A DNA stretch of 64,000 bases, taken from NCBI GenBank assembly GCA_001839685.1, contig MLAK01000926.1, forward strand, positions 183,428 through 247,427. Direction: 5' to 3'. A model generated the notes under the pieces. It was not told the origin of the DNA. It did no database searches and saw only the letters and a list, made by a program, of their open reading frames with translations. This document shows, in pieces, positions 1-9,717 of the stretch (position 1 is its first letter; each line of letters opens with the position of its first letter). The position numbers and the translations under genes were made by a program. This DNA comes from Tritrichomonas foetus (Eukaryota > Parabasalia > Tritrichomonadida > Tritrichomonadidae).

Positions 1-2358
1 AACGAAGAAAATAAAATTGGAAACTTTTTCAGCAATGCTGTTGATGTCAAGCATCACATTTATGTAGTTGTTATACGTGACATGCCAAGTCATCTCTTGG
101 AAAACAAAGTCCGCGAAGTATGTAATATCTCCACAAATGAAATGAAACTTTTAATTTCCCCCGTTTGCCAAAGCACAAAAGTTGGATATTCAAGAATGGC
201 TTGTTTATTGGGAACTTTTTATTATAATGGATGTAAAAATATTTCGTTTATTAAAGCTGCTGCACGATGCACTGGATTTGCCCCATTAATTTGTTGTTTG
301 CATAAAATGAATGCAAGAGAGGAAATATCTGGTTCTGATCTCGTTACTGTTTCAGCAAGTCTTCATGCAATATTTTCTAAGATTCTTCCTAAAAACTGTG
401 ATCCAAGACACGTTCTTGAAAGGTGTTTGGAATGTGCATGTTATATTTTAAGGGTTCCTGGTGCTGAAGAGGCAGAATTAATTGTTCCACAAATTCCAAT
501 TATGAAAGGATCAACAGATCCATATATGAAATATATGGAAAGTATTCGACTTAAAGATCATTTCTACCAATATAATCCAGATATAGGTCGGCCTTATGAA
601 GTTGTATTTCTTCAAAAGCCAAAAAGTTATATAATCCAAAATATTTTCACGAATTTTGCTTCTTATCGTCCAGTACCACCATTATCAGTCCGTTATATCA
701 ACATTACAGCCATTTTACAATATATTAAAGGTCGAACCTTATTGTTTATTGGTGAATCTGTTCGTGCTGGTGATCGAGATGGCTCAATTAATGTGATTGA
801 TCCATTTGTTGGCGAGATCCAAAAAGCAAGTGTTGAAAATCTCGCAAATGATGTAAGTAAGAATGGTGAAAATAATCTCGAAAACTTAATTCATCCTGAA
901 CATGTTGAAGAAGTAATTGAAGTACTTTTTGATTGTTCTGGTTCAATGTTTATGGATCTCAATAGAAAAACTGCTATACATCGCAAATATGATCATTCAA
1001 CAACACCACCAACACCAGTTGTTGGTGATACTGATCGCTATACAATTGCTTATCAATATTTGGTTACCTTTTTGAATCGTTCATTCGGATATCGTCTTCC
1101 ACAAGTTTTTGGATTCATCTCCTTTAACGATAAAATAAATGTACAAAGTGACTTTTCACCGCTTTCACCAACAATTGAAAAATGCTTGAATAATGTTGTC
1201 ATTCAAAAGAAATCCCATATCTGGGATGCTATCAATGTTGCAATTGATCAACTTGTCAGGTTCAATGGTGATAAATCCAAATATAAAAATGCTCGAAATC
1301 GAATTTTGGTCTTTTCTGATGGAATTGACTTAGGATCAACTAAAACACCAGAAGAAGTTTGCCAAAAAGCAATTAGAAATCAAATCATTGTTGATGCAGT
1401 AATCGTTACAATTGTTGAGGAATGCGTACCACTCTGCCAACTTTGCCATTTGACTGGTGGTTATGCTTTCCGTCCAGAAAACACAGATGTGGGTAATGCG
1501 CTTTTCGAAAAAGAATCATTCCTTTCCTTAAAATTACGACCAGAGCCATTCATTGAAAAACGAAAAATTACAAAAGAAATATTCGACAATTCCAATAAAG
1601 CATTCGATACAGATATTCATAATCAAGAAGCCATAACAAAAACCATGAAAGTTGGATTATCCACTCCTAAATGGGAAATTAAAAATGGTGTTGGAATTCA
1701 TGACGGTATTGATGAAAGAAAAAGAAGAATGGTCCGTGAGCTTAGGAATTCCATTCGTGTAGCTGATCCAGATATCAAATTATTTATTAATAGCCATGAT
1801 TTCAATGATTGGAAAGTTTACATGCTTGGACCAAGTGGTACAGCTTACGAAGACCATTGGTGGTATTTATCCATTTCATTTCCATTTGATTATCCATTGG
1901 TGCCACCACTCTTCCGGTTTATTACAGTACCTTACCATTTAAACGTATCTGAAGATGGAATTGTATGTGCATCTTTCCTAGGAAGAGCTTATCAATCAAA
2001 CTTTGCTGTTTATGATCTGATCTTGAAGGTTCGAAAACTTCTCGAATCTCCTGAAGTTGAAACACCAATTCAAATTTATAAGAGAATGATATTTGCAGAT
2101 AATCCAAAACTTTACAAACGAGAAATACTTCGATCGTGTACCAATACACCAGATGATCTTGAAGAATATTTCTTTGGTGTCAAAATAAATGATGTACCTA
2201 AAAAAGATGGTTCTAGCGAAGATGAGGTTAAAGATGAAGAACCTCCAGAAATGATCGAACGACCAGCCAATGTTTTAATTGGTGATGATATCTTAGTGAA
2301 AAGCTTTGATCATGAAGGCCAAATGCTCTTTGATTATGATGATGACCTTTTCTTGTAA
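1..2358 (+). CDS. von Willebrand A domain + E2 ubiquitin-conjugating-like domain fusion, 5' end cut by window
   Basis: The frame is open from base 1, so the ATG at 82 may be internal and the true N-terminus may lie outside the window. From that ATG there are 758 residues. About residues 275-470 form a vWA domain with a complete MIDAS motif (D284-C-S-G-S288), which in this family binds a metal and mediates protein contacts. About residues 548-690 look like a UBC fold: H619-L-N621 stands where E2s have HPN, and C629 falls exactly eight residues after N621, the spacing of the E2 active-site cysteine. The tail is acidic. A vWA adaptor joined to an E2-like module suggests substrate-directed ubiquitin or ubiquitin-like conjugation; this is inference. 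The Pro-to-Leu change in HPN leaves activity open. The stop codon lies in TAAAG. I do not recognise the first 270 residues. Confidence 0.75.
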   Translation, partial: NEENKIGNFFSNAVDVKHHIYVVVIRDMPSHLLENKVREVCNISTNEMKLLISPVCQSTKVGYSRMACLLGTFYYNGCKNISFIKAAARCTGFAPLICCLHKMNAREEISGSDLVTVSASLHAIFSKILPKNCDPRHVLERCLECACYILRVPGAEEAELIVPQIPIMKGSTDPYMKYMESIRLKDHFYQYNPDIGRPYEVVFLQKPKSYIIQNIFTNFASYRPVPPLSVRYINITAILQYIKGRTLLFIGESVRAGDRDGSINVIDPFVGEIQKASVENLANDVSKNGENNLENLIHPEHVEEVIEVLFDCSGSMFMDLNRKTAIHRKYDHSTTPPTPVVGDTDRYTIAYQYLVTFLNRSFGYRLPQVFGFISFNDKINVQSDFSPLSPTIEKCLNNVVIQKKSHIWDAINVAIDQLVRFNGDKSKYKNARNRILVFSDGIDLGSTKTPEEVCQKAIRNQIIVDAVIVTIVEECVPLCQLCHLTGGYAFRPENTDVGNALFEKESFLSLKLRPEPFIEKRKITKEIFDNSNKAFDTDIHNQEAITKTMKVGLSTPKWEIKNGVGIHDGIDERKRRMVRELRNSIRVADPDIKLFINSHDFNDWKVYMLGPSGTAYEDHWWYLSISFPFDYPLVPPLFRFITVPYHLNVSEDGIVCASFLGRAYQSNFAVYDLILKVRKLLESPEVETPIQIYKRMIFADNPKLYKREILRSCTNTPDDLEEYFFGVKINDVPKKDGSSEDEVKDEEPPEMIERPANVLIGDDILVKSFDHEGQMLFDYDDDLFL

Positions 2359-2855
2359 AGCTGTATTTTTATATGATTTTGGATTTTTCAATGTTAAAAA
2401 TAATGATGTTTATATGAAATAAATGTTTTTTTAAATTATCCAAATTTTAGATGGAATAGAAAAACTTAATAATCAATTTCTTTCGTTTCACTTTTTACAG
2501 CAAGTTATTGATAATTATATATGATTTTTGATATCAATATTATGATAGCTTGTATTTAATTAACTTAGATTAGATTTCTTTTTCTACGATTTCTATGTTA
2601 GTTGATTTCAATAGACCACTGTTAACTTCAATGATACTTTTTAACCTTCAAATAAACACTAAAAATCAGATAATTTGATGTATTTTCAGGAATAAAGATG
2701 ATAGAGTTCTAATTCATATAGATAGTTATGTTATTGAGTTACAAGTCAGCTACAAGATTCTTTCAAACTTATCTTATCATTCATTGTTGGCATTTCAAAG
2801 TAGGAAATTTGTGTAAAAATGAAATTGAGCATTTTCGATTTGATGTGAAAAAGCA
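2359..2855. other. AT-rich convergent intergenic region
   Basis: This is the spacer between two genes that point at each other. I see no gene, RNA or repeat in it. A weak plus-strand ORF starting near 2728 runs into the antisense of the next gene and looks like chance. Confidence 0.5.
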
Positions 2856-3548
2856 TTATGTAAATCCGCAGATTGGGTTTGCTTCTATAGATTTTGATAC
2901 ATTTCCAATGCTTTTCATCTTCTCTAAAAGTGTTGGCGAAACATTTAATAGTCCAAGGTAAATTGGGGCAATTGCAATAGAAAGAGCATCAACAACATCT
3001 CTTTGACTAACTTTTGAGTCTGTGCTATTCAAGTAGAGTCTGGAAGAAAACTCACTATTGGAAGAAAATGATCCAATCATAAATCTCCCTGGAAGAGACA
3101 TTTTACTTTGAATACGTAAATATTCATAAGTGACAACTTCACCGTCATCATCTGGTGTTAAAAAAATGTTGTTGAAATTTAATAATCCTGTTTTATTGGA
3201 ATATTGAGCAGCATTGATAGACATTGATGCAGTATCGATTTCATATGATTGTTCTTCCTTTATGTCGATGAAAAAATTCTTCCATTGTTCTTTTTGGAAG
3301 TTATCAAAATCATTTGGGAAATCTTCCATCGATAAAGAATAAATCATATCAATCAGTTTTCCACCAAGTTTAGTTGATGCTTTGGCTGTTTTATAAAATG
3401 TTTTGGAATCAAAGGCATCAAATCCAGGTTGATCAAAAAACGAGCCGACATTTCCTTTATATGTATGAGAGGAAATTTGTTGAGAAATTATATCTTTATA
3501 CGACATGGCAGCTGAAAATGCCATCAGCATCAAGTTGGTTGCTCCCAT
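2856..3548 (-). CDS. hypothetical protein, 230 aa
   Basis: This is an intact 230-residue ORF with mixed, protein-like composition. Its first 20 residues are mildly hydrophobic (MGATNLMLMAFSAAMS) and could be a weak signal peptide or a start-site helix, but no clear membrane segment follows. I recognise no domain. The middle is rich in Asp, Asn, Ser and Phe. The gene ends with TAA and is convergent with the vWA-UBC gene. It may be a lineage-specific trichomonad protein. Confidence 0.55.
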   Translation of the reverse strand: MGATNLMLMAFSAAMSYKDIISQQISSHTYKGNVGSFFDQPGFDAFDSKTFYKTAKASTKLGGKLIDMIYSLSMEDFPNDFDNFQKEQWKNFFIDIKEEQSYEIDTASMSINAAQYSNKTGLLNFNNIFLTPDDDGEVVTYEYLRIQSKMSLPGRFMIGSFSSNSEFSSRLYLNSTDSKVSQRDVVDALSIAIAPIYLGLLNVSPTLLEKMKSIGNVSKSIEANPICGFT

Positions 3549-3844
3549 CTTGGATTGAGAATTGTTATAGTATTCAAAAAGTGGACATTATTAAACGTGC
3601 ACTAAAACAGAATTCCAACAAAACTCATTTTCTTAATCTAATTTCAGACTTAATCATGATTGGTACTATCCAATATAGAATCTACCTATTACAAAAGATA
3701 TTTTCTCTCAAATAGTGCAAAACAAGAATTTTAAAGTATTGTCTTATGCCAAATAATGAATGATGAGGAAAAATGACAAATTTTGTTTGTTATGACAATT
3801 GAATAGAAAATCTATTTTTTTAATAAAACATCAAAATAAATATT

Positions 3845-5029
3845 TCAAAATGAAATCATTGCTAATATATCCTCTCTTAGGTTCAGCACACTCAGCGCAT
3901 CAGCCATCGATACTACGAAGATTGGAACTGGGTTTTTATGGGGGTGGCCCATAAATGCAACAATTTGGCGATTTTCTGGTACATAGCATGCCGAGAAATC
4001 ACTGATTCCCGGGAGAAGGAAGAGTCCATCTTTGCTGACCCTTCCGTCTGTCTGTGAAGTCGATTCTCCGTCCGGCGCAATGAAAAATACAAACCACCAT
4101 GTTCGAGGTAAATAACATCCGTACATCATTGTGAATTTGCTTTTAGATTTTCCACCAAATACGAACAAGTAGTCACCCGCGTGTACCATTCCGCCGCCTT
4201 GCACGGCGGGAGGTGGAGCTGACCCAATTGATTCTTGGGAATAAACGGTCTTCTTGGACATATCAACAATTTTCAATGCTTTATTTTCTGATGCGCCATA
4301 ACAATAAATTTTCCTTCGAAAAGGAACAAACGCGAACTTTTCGCCAATTGGAACGCTGGTCCTGATTTGGCTTCACTCCATCGTATTAAAGTCCAATACA
4401 AACAAATAATCGTAAAATACTTCCTCTTGATCAAATCCGCCCCAGACAAATAGCTGGCGTTTGTAGATGCCGAGGGAGCACCCACGCATTTCGGGAGGTT
4501 GCTTACCGCCGGTTTCAGCAAGAAGAACTTCTCCAGTCGTCACATCAATCGTATGCAAGTTCGTAAAAAACGTTCGTTCGTTAGCCCCGCCGAAAATTAC
4601 GATAAAGTTATCCATCATAATTGCCGTTGAGCCCTGTCGAGGCGATATGTGGTCACCCTTCAATTTCAGTCGATGCCACGAGAAGTCGACTGTACTGAGG
4701 GCCCAGACGTCGTTGAGAAGGCTCCCTGAGCGCTTTATTCCGTATCCGACAAAAATTGTTTGATATTCTGACGAATAACAGCAAAATTGACCCGTGCGAG
4801 GAACTGGACCCTTGTTCGGGGGTATCATGATCGACCATATTCCATTGTATGGCATTTTGTGGATTGATGTACGATTTAAGGCGGATTCTTCAACTTCGTC
4901 CTCACATAAAAATTCTTCTTCGCGGGCGCCGCCCATCCTCACAAACTGAGTAACAATCTTTTTCGAAGGCTCGTCGTCTGATGAGCAGAAGTCTGCATTT
5001 TCTGCGTCGGCACTGGCGTTATTTCCCAT
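3845..5029 (-). pseudogene. kelch-repeat protein interrupted by one in-frame TGA
   Basis: Two ORFs, 4373-5029 and 3845-4276, lie in the same frame and are separated by one TGA at 4373-4375 (codon 219). Translation past the TGA continues sensibly to the final TGA at 3845, about 394 codons in all. The product has successive kelch blades, each with a Trp near the strand start and an F/W/Y-GG-like turn: residues around NGIW, FSWHRL, IVIFGGA, FVWGGFD and, after the stop, YLFVFGG. The TGA falls where the next blade should have its Trp (after NTME), so a single TGG-to-TGA transition explains it. Kelch beta-propellers are protein-interaction scaffolds. Base composition here is visibly richer in G+C than in most neighbouring genes. 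Alternatives are a sequencing error, a recent pseudogene, a shortened 218-aa product, or stop readthrough. Normal TGA stops occur elsewhere in the window, so general reassignment is unlikely. Confidence 0.7.
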
Positions 5030-5362
5030 TCGAGTATTTCGGTCTATTTCTGAAAAGGGAAATTGAATAATATTTTTCTTAACTTATCGTCATTTCGAAG
5101 GAAGTGATTAACCGAATAACATCTCAAACTGGAAATGGCAGATAGGATGAAACTTTTTCAATTCATGTATCATTCACATCACAAATGTCAAAGTTTGCGA
5201 GATTCATTCAGATGGTGCATCATTTCCTTTGTTAAAAATAGGCCAAAAAGAAAATCTCACTGAAAGCAAACACGATTCATTTGTGGTGATTATGGATTCA
5301 TAATTGGAAAATGAAGAAACATTAAAGAAGAAAGCGTAATATATATATATCACTAATCTTGT
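5030..5362. other. intergenic region upstream of the kelch gene
   Basis: This lies between the starts of the kelch gene and the 3' end of the lyase fusion, both on the minus strand. It holds a short TA run near 5340. No gene or RNA is seen. Confidence 0.4.
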
Positions 5363-6850
5363 TTAACTAAGGTATTTCGTATAAGCTTCATCAATCATCG
5401 ACTTGACTTGAGCAATGATTGGTTGATCTTTTTCTGAGATATTGGAAAGTGGAGCTCGAACTTCACCACAGTTGACTGATCCGTTTGTTCTTTGACGAAG
5501 AACTTCTTTAATAACTGCATAAAGATTTCCGGATGCTTCAACCATCTTGTATATAATTCTACAAATATCGTTCTGCATTTCTCTGGCCGTTTCGTTGTCA
5601 CCAGATTTGACTAAGTTGAAACATTTGATTACAAGTTCTGGATAAACGCCATATGTACCGCCAATGCATCCTTCGGCACCGATCATAAGACCAGAGACGA
5701 GTTGCTCATCTGGACCGTTGAAGACTATAAGTCTGCCATCGCCAGTATCCTTCCACATTTGTATATCCTGTGTTGATTCTGAAGAGTTCTTAACGCCGAT
5801 GACGTTTGGATTCTTGAGCATTTCTGTAAGAAGTGATCTTGTAAGGCTAACACCTGCCAATTGCGGGATGTTATAGATAACAAAAGGTGTGTGTGGGGCA
5901 GCTTGTGAAATTCCGTTCCAGTAGTCTGCAATACTGTAATCTGGGAGTTTGAAGTAGATTGGCGGAATGGCGGCGATAGCATCGACTTCGAGGGATTCTG
6001 CATGGCGAGCGAGTTCTTGTGATTCGAAAAGGTTGTTGCAGGCAACGTGAGCGATGATTGTAACTTCATGGTTGTTTTCTTCTTGAACGGCTTCCAAAAC
6101 CTTCTTACGTTCTTCAACACTTTGATAGATACATTCACCTGATGAACCGCCGACATATAGTCCTTTGACACCAGCGTTAATGAGATAACGTGTTAAAGCC
6201 TTTGTTCTGCTTTTATCGATTTCGCCGTTATCATTGTAACAAGCATAAAAGGCTGGGATAACACCTTCAAATTTGGAAAAATCTGTTGTTAATCTGAGGT
6301 TTGGTCTGTAAACTGATGATTCTGTGAATTTCGAGGCAGATTCCAAATTTTGGAGTTCATCCAAAATTTGGGCGAAAGTTGGGCGTTGCTCGGCTCTTGT
6401 GTCAGCGCAACTCTTGAAGAGATGTAAGAAAACTGCTGGAACGTTGGCTGTATTGGAAATTGTTGTTGATGCCTTGTTGAACATTTCGTTCATTAAAAGC
6501 GCGAAAGAATAAACATCATACTTAGCATCACTAGCGGACTGACTGGCGATTTTGTGTGAGTCGGAAAGATTGATGAGTGAATAAGACGTGTCGCTACGAA
6601 TGAGAATGTTTTGAGAATTGAGTTGCATATGAGCGTAACCATTTTCATGGAGGCGTCTCATTGCAGCAGCGATACCGATTAAAATGTTGAGTGTACTTTT
6701 TGAATCTAATTTCGATAAAACGGCTTGAAGAGTTGGGGTGAAAATGCTTGGTTCGCCAGCAGTCTTGACCTCAACAGTCGCTGTTTTATCGCTAGCGACT
6801 GTTACGCTGATTTCATAAACAGAGAGGTCGATAAGAGATGAGCTTTGCAT
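5363..6850 (-). CDS. pseudokinase C-lobe fused to N-acetylneuraminate lyase
   Basis: The 495-residue ORF has two parts. Residues about 55-170 read as the C-lobe of a TKL-type protein kinase: H74-M-Q in place of HRD, N81 retained, N94-L-S in place of DFG, D112-VYSF and RPTF at 156-159. The glycine loop, ATP-binding lysine, catalytic Asp and metal Asp are all missing, so it should be inactive. Residues about 193-495 are a full-length member of the DHDPS/NAL TIM-barrel family: GGSSGE at 234-239, Y326 in YNIP and the Schiff-base K354 in GVKNSS. This motif set matches N-acetylneuraminate lyase, which splits sialic acid into N-acetylmannosamine and pyruvate. Trichomonad lyase genes are an established case of transfer from Pasteurellaceae-like bacteria (reported in T. 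vaginalis). The fused pseudokinase is the odd part. The stop codon lies in TAAAC. The gene is divergent from the DNAAF1 gene. Confidence 0.85.
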   Translation of the reverse strand: MQSSSLIDLSVYEISVTVASDKTATVEVKTAGEPSIFTPTLQAVLSKLDSKSTLNILIGIAAAMRRLHENGYAHMQLNSQNILIRSDTSYSLINLSDSHKIASQSASDAKYDVYSFALLMNEMFNKASTTISNTANVPAVFLHLFKSCADTRAEQRPTFAQILDELQNLESASKFTESSVYRPNLRLTTDFSKFEGVIPAFYACYNDNGEIDKSRTKALTRYLINAGVKGLYVGGSSGECIYQSVEERKKVLEAVQEENNHEVTIIAHVACNNLFESQELARHAESLEVDAIAAIPPIYFKLPDYSIADYWNGISQAAPHTPFVIYNIPQLAGVSLTRSLLTEMLKNPNVIGVKNSSESTQDIQMWKDTGDGRLIVFNGPDEQLVSGLMIGAEGCIGGTYGVYPELVIKCFNLVKSGDNETAREMQNDICRIIYKMVEASGNLYAVIKEVLRQRTNGSVNCGEVRAPLSNISEKDQPIIAQVKSMIDEAYTKYLS

Positions 6851-7189
6851 TCCTTAAGTGATGTGATTTCGCAAATGAAGACAATAGACTCTATCGCAAT
6901 TCATTTGAATATTTTGTCGAATACAGAAAAAGAGCAATCTAATGATAGTCCCTAAAATATGCTACTTTGACGATTCTAATTACTTTGTAGGTGGATTCAG
7001 TAAAAAATGAGGATATCTGGAATTTGAATAGAAAGACGAAATTTGAGAGGATATTTCGATAGAATACGAATCTATCGGCTAAAATTTAGTATTTCTTAAC
7101 TTTCTGGGCTTAACCATTCAATCTGTTAACCATTTTTTTTAAAAGGTCATAGAAAAAAAAATTCACCTTAAATTAGATCAATCAAAATC
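6851..7189. promoter_or_regulatory. shared divergent promoter region (lyase fusion / DNAAF1)
   Basis: These 339 bp separate two genes reading outwards and must contain both promoters. An ATTCACC stretch 20-30 bases before the plus-strand ATG resembles a TCA-type initiator. No other element is recognisable. Confidence 0.4.
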
Positions 7190-8317
7190 ATGCATCGAAG
7201 TGTTTATCAAAATGAAGAAGAAGAGGAAGAAGATGGAAAGCCGATCACACAAAAAGATATTTTCGACGTGATTAAAAAGCACGATTTATATAAAACCCCT
7301 CGTTTAAATGAAATTTTATATTTTCAACATTCAGGATTTATCAAAATCAAAAATCTAGATCAGTTTATCAATCTCAAAGCATTGTGGTTAAATAATAACG
7401 CTATTTCTGTAATTGAAGGGCTGGATTCTCTGATTAATTTGAAGACATTAAATTTATCGAATAATTTAATCGACACAATTAGTGGCCTCGAAAAACTCGA
7501 ACAACTGGATACCCTTGTTCTTTCGCATAACTATATTTCTCGAATCGATGGACTATCTGGATGCAAATCTCTATCAACCCTCCAGGTCGACCACAATAAA
7601 TTGAAAGATCCACAGAATCTTTCCAAAATTTGTGAGGCGCCTTCAATTTCGATTTTGAACATGAACGACAACATGATCGAAAATGAAGATTTTGCAGAAT
7701 CGATTAAAGGCCTCACGCATTTGAAGGTATTGAGAATGGTTGGAAATACTGTCACGAGGAACATGAAAAACTACCGAAGAAGACTGATTCTTCAATTTCA
7801 AGAATTAAAATTCCTGGACGATACGCCAATTGAAAATGATGAAAGAAGAATTGTTAACGCTTGGGGAAAAGGCGGAATAGAGGCTGAAAGAGAAGAGAGA
7901 AGACTAATAAATGAAGAAAATGATAGAATTCGTGCAGACAACCTGCGCGACTACGACGAACTTGTAAAACAAGGAAAAATTGAAAGAGGGGAATCTTTGG
8001 AAGAACCAGAATTTCCAAATACTGATGAAAATGATGAAAATGGTGATGCTAAAAATGGTGATGCTAAAAATGGTGATGCTAAAAATGGTGATGCTAAAAA
8101 TGGTGATACTAAAAATGATGATACTAAAAATGATGATGCTAAAAATGATATTGATGAAAGTGGTGATACCGTTTTTATTACAAAACAAACTAATTCAAAT
8201 ATCGACCAAGGAAAAAACGAAGCTGTTTTGGATGAAGCCGATGAAAGTTTCATCAATGGAGGGAATGAAATTGAAGGGAATGATAAAAGTGACGATTCGA
8301 AAGATGATATTGATTAA
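7190..8317 (+). CDS. DNAAF1: axonemal dynein assembly factor 1 (LRRC50/ODA7-like)
   Basis: The 375-residue protein opens with an acidic stretch (EEEEEED), followed by about six SDS22-type leucine-rich repeats (residues about 45-190), with units such as LKALWLNNNAIS and LKTLNLSNNLID. After the LRR cap comes the family block NYRRRLILQFQELKFLDD followed by NDERRIVNAWGKGG and EREERR; this pairing is characteristic of DNAAF1/ODA7 rather than of other LRR proteins. DNAAF1 acts in the cytoplasm in preassembly of axonemal dynein arms. The C-terminus is an acidic, low-complexity tail built from about seven NGDAK-like pentapeptides encoded by a 15-bp tandem repeat. A dynein heavy chain lies 23 kb downstream. 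The protein is shorter than animal DNAAF1 because it lacks the long C-terminal extension. Confidence 0.88.
   Translation: MHRSVYQNEEEEEEDGKPITQKDIFDVIKKHDLYKTPRLNEILYFQHSGFIKIKNLDQFINLKALWLNNNAISVIEGLDSLINLKTLNLSNNLIDTISGLEKLEQLDTLVLSHNYISRIDGLSGCKSLSTLQVDHNKLKDPQNLSKICEAPSISILNMNDNMIENEDFAESIKGLTHLKVLRMVGNTVTRNMKNYRRRLILQFQELKFLDDTPIENDERRIVNAWGKGGIEAEREERRLINEENDRIRADNLRDYDELVKQGKIERGESLEEPEFPNTDENDENGDAKNGDAKNGDAKNGDAKNGDTKNDDTKNDDAKNDIDESGDTVFITKQTNSNIDQGKNEAVLDEADESFINGGNEIEGNDKSDDSKDDID
8039..8143 (+). repeat. 15-bp in-frame tandem repeat, about 7 copies
   Basis: The unit aatggtgatgctaaa encodes NGDAK. The first copies are identical and later ones drift to NGDTK and NDDAK. Because the unit is a multiple of three, copy-number change would keep the reading frame of the DNAAF1 tail. 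Confidence 0.9.
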
Positions 8318-8469
8318 GAATTTAGAAATATTGTAAGAGTCCCCTTCCTTCTGTATTCACTATTGAAATTGTGAACTCGTTTAATGTGTTTGTGTAAATT
8401 TATATACAGATTAGATTTTTTATCGTTTTTTTTTTTTTTTTTTTTCAGTGGGATTTTTTTCTTCTCAAA

Positions 8470-9519
8470 ATGATGAAGCAAGGTTTTGAATTGTTTTTCC
8501 GAAAAATTAAGAGGAAAAATGTAATTCAAGTCTTGCTTGTAGTTTTACTTACATCACTTCTAATGTTGCTTGCACTTTCGGTCAATTCTATAAAAAATGG
8601 TGAAATAGAAAATCACATATTAACAGATCAGAATAAAATTTCACCTAAAACAGGTAAAAAGCAACTAAAAAATGGAGAATGTTCACTTTGTGCGAATTTA
8701 CCTGCTTCTTATGGAAATTCTTCACCAAAAGATTTAATCATCACCGGAGTTTTTGGAGGAGAAAAAAAATTGAATATGTTTGTTAAATCTCTTAGATCAA
8801 CAGGATCGCAAGCCCGAGTTGTTGTTATTTCCAATACAAGTTTTGCAGAAGACTTCATCAAAGACTATTTAGCTTGCAATGTTGAATTTTTTATCATGAA
8901 ATCAACTAAAAAAACACATAGTATGTATCCTCATTCTCTTCGTTATGTTGGATATCAACAATTCTTTCAGCAAACAACTGAAAAATTTGATCGTGTTTTG
9001 CATGCAGATTCATTTGATGTGTTTTTCCAGAAAGATCCATTTAATGAAGAAATATCAAAAGATAAACTTTATTTTGTTTTAGAAGATATTAAAATTGAAA
9101 ATTCATCATGGAATTCAGGATGGTTGATACGTGCTTATAATGAATCTGTTTCTCAAAGTTTAGGGGAAAACATTGTTTCTTGCTCAGGTACTGTTATTGG
9201 TGGCTACAATCAATTTCTTATCTATTTGAATACACTTTTGGAGCATCCTCCATTTTGGGCAAATGGAAGGCATTCTTTGGATCAAGCATATCATAACTTC
9301 CTCCTTCATACTGGTGTCTTTGAGAAGAAAGGAATAAATGCTGCTTATTTTGGCTGTAATTCACACATTTTGACTATGCACTATTGCTCAAGACACGGTA
9401 AGGAAGTTTTAAAAAATAACCGAATTTATACACCAAATGGGAAAATATTACCAGCTATTGTTCACCAATATCCCCTATTTCGTGGATCTCAGTTGGCCAT
9501 CAAAGCAATGTGCTCATAA
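8470..9519 (+). CDS. type II membrane glycosyltransferase-like protein
   Basis: This is a 349-residue protein. Residues 1-17 are basic and followed by one membrane segment at about 18-38 (VIQVLLVVLLTSLLMLL), the layout of a Golgi type II enzyme. The luminal part carries RVLHADSFDVFFQKDPF at about residues 178-194, a DxD-like acidic cluster followed by the FQ-DPF block seen in several GT-A-fold transferases, then SGTVIGG, DQAYHNFLLH and a late HQYPLFRG. This order (metal-binding acidic motif, glycine-rich acceptor region, late His/Gln) supports a nucleotide-sugar-dependent transferase. The donor and acceptor cannot be told. I cannot assign the exact CAZy family. A T-run precedes the ATG. Confidence 0.65.
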   Translation: MMKQGFELFFRKIKRKNVIQVLLVVLLTSLLMLLALSVNSIKNGEIENHILTDQNKISPKTGKKQLKNGECSLCANLPASYGNSSPKDLIITGVFGGEKKLNMFVKSLRSTGSQARVVVISNTSFAEDFIKDYLACNVEFFIMKSTKKTHSMYPHSLRYVGYQQFFQQTTEKFDRVLHADSFDVFFQKDPFNEEISKDKLYFVLEDIKIENSSWNSGWLIRAYNESVSQSLGENIVSCSGTVIGGYNQFLIYLNTLLEHPPFWANGRHSLDQAYHNFLLHTGVFEKKGINAAYFGCNSHILTMHYCSRHGKEVLKNNRIYTPNGKILPAIVHQYPLFRGSQLAIKAMCS

Positions 9520-9717
9520 TTTACACTCGCATATATAATTAATAAATAGATGTTTAGATTTCTCATGTGAATGATTTTTTTGTTGTATAATTTTTTTTTG
9601 GCTAAATAATTTTTTTGTGGAATAATATTAAGAATTAGAAGTAACATTAATTAGAAATAATATAAATTAGAAGTAATAAGAAGCAGAAAATTCAAAACAT
9701 TCTCGATCAGTGTTTAG

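Noticed and set aside
4467..4763. Plus-strand ORFs antisense to the kelch gene
   Set aside because: They are shadows of the real minus-strand frame with no protein-family features.
3845..5029. TGA reassigned to Trp or selenocysteine in this genome
   Set aside because: TGA serves as a normal terminator for the SCAR homologue, the ABCA transporter and the kelch gene itself, and no selenocysteine element is visible.
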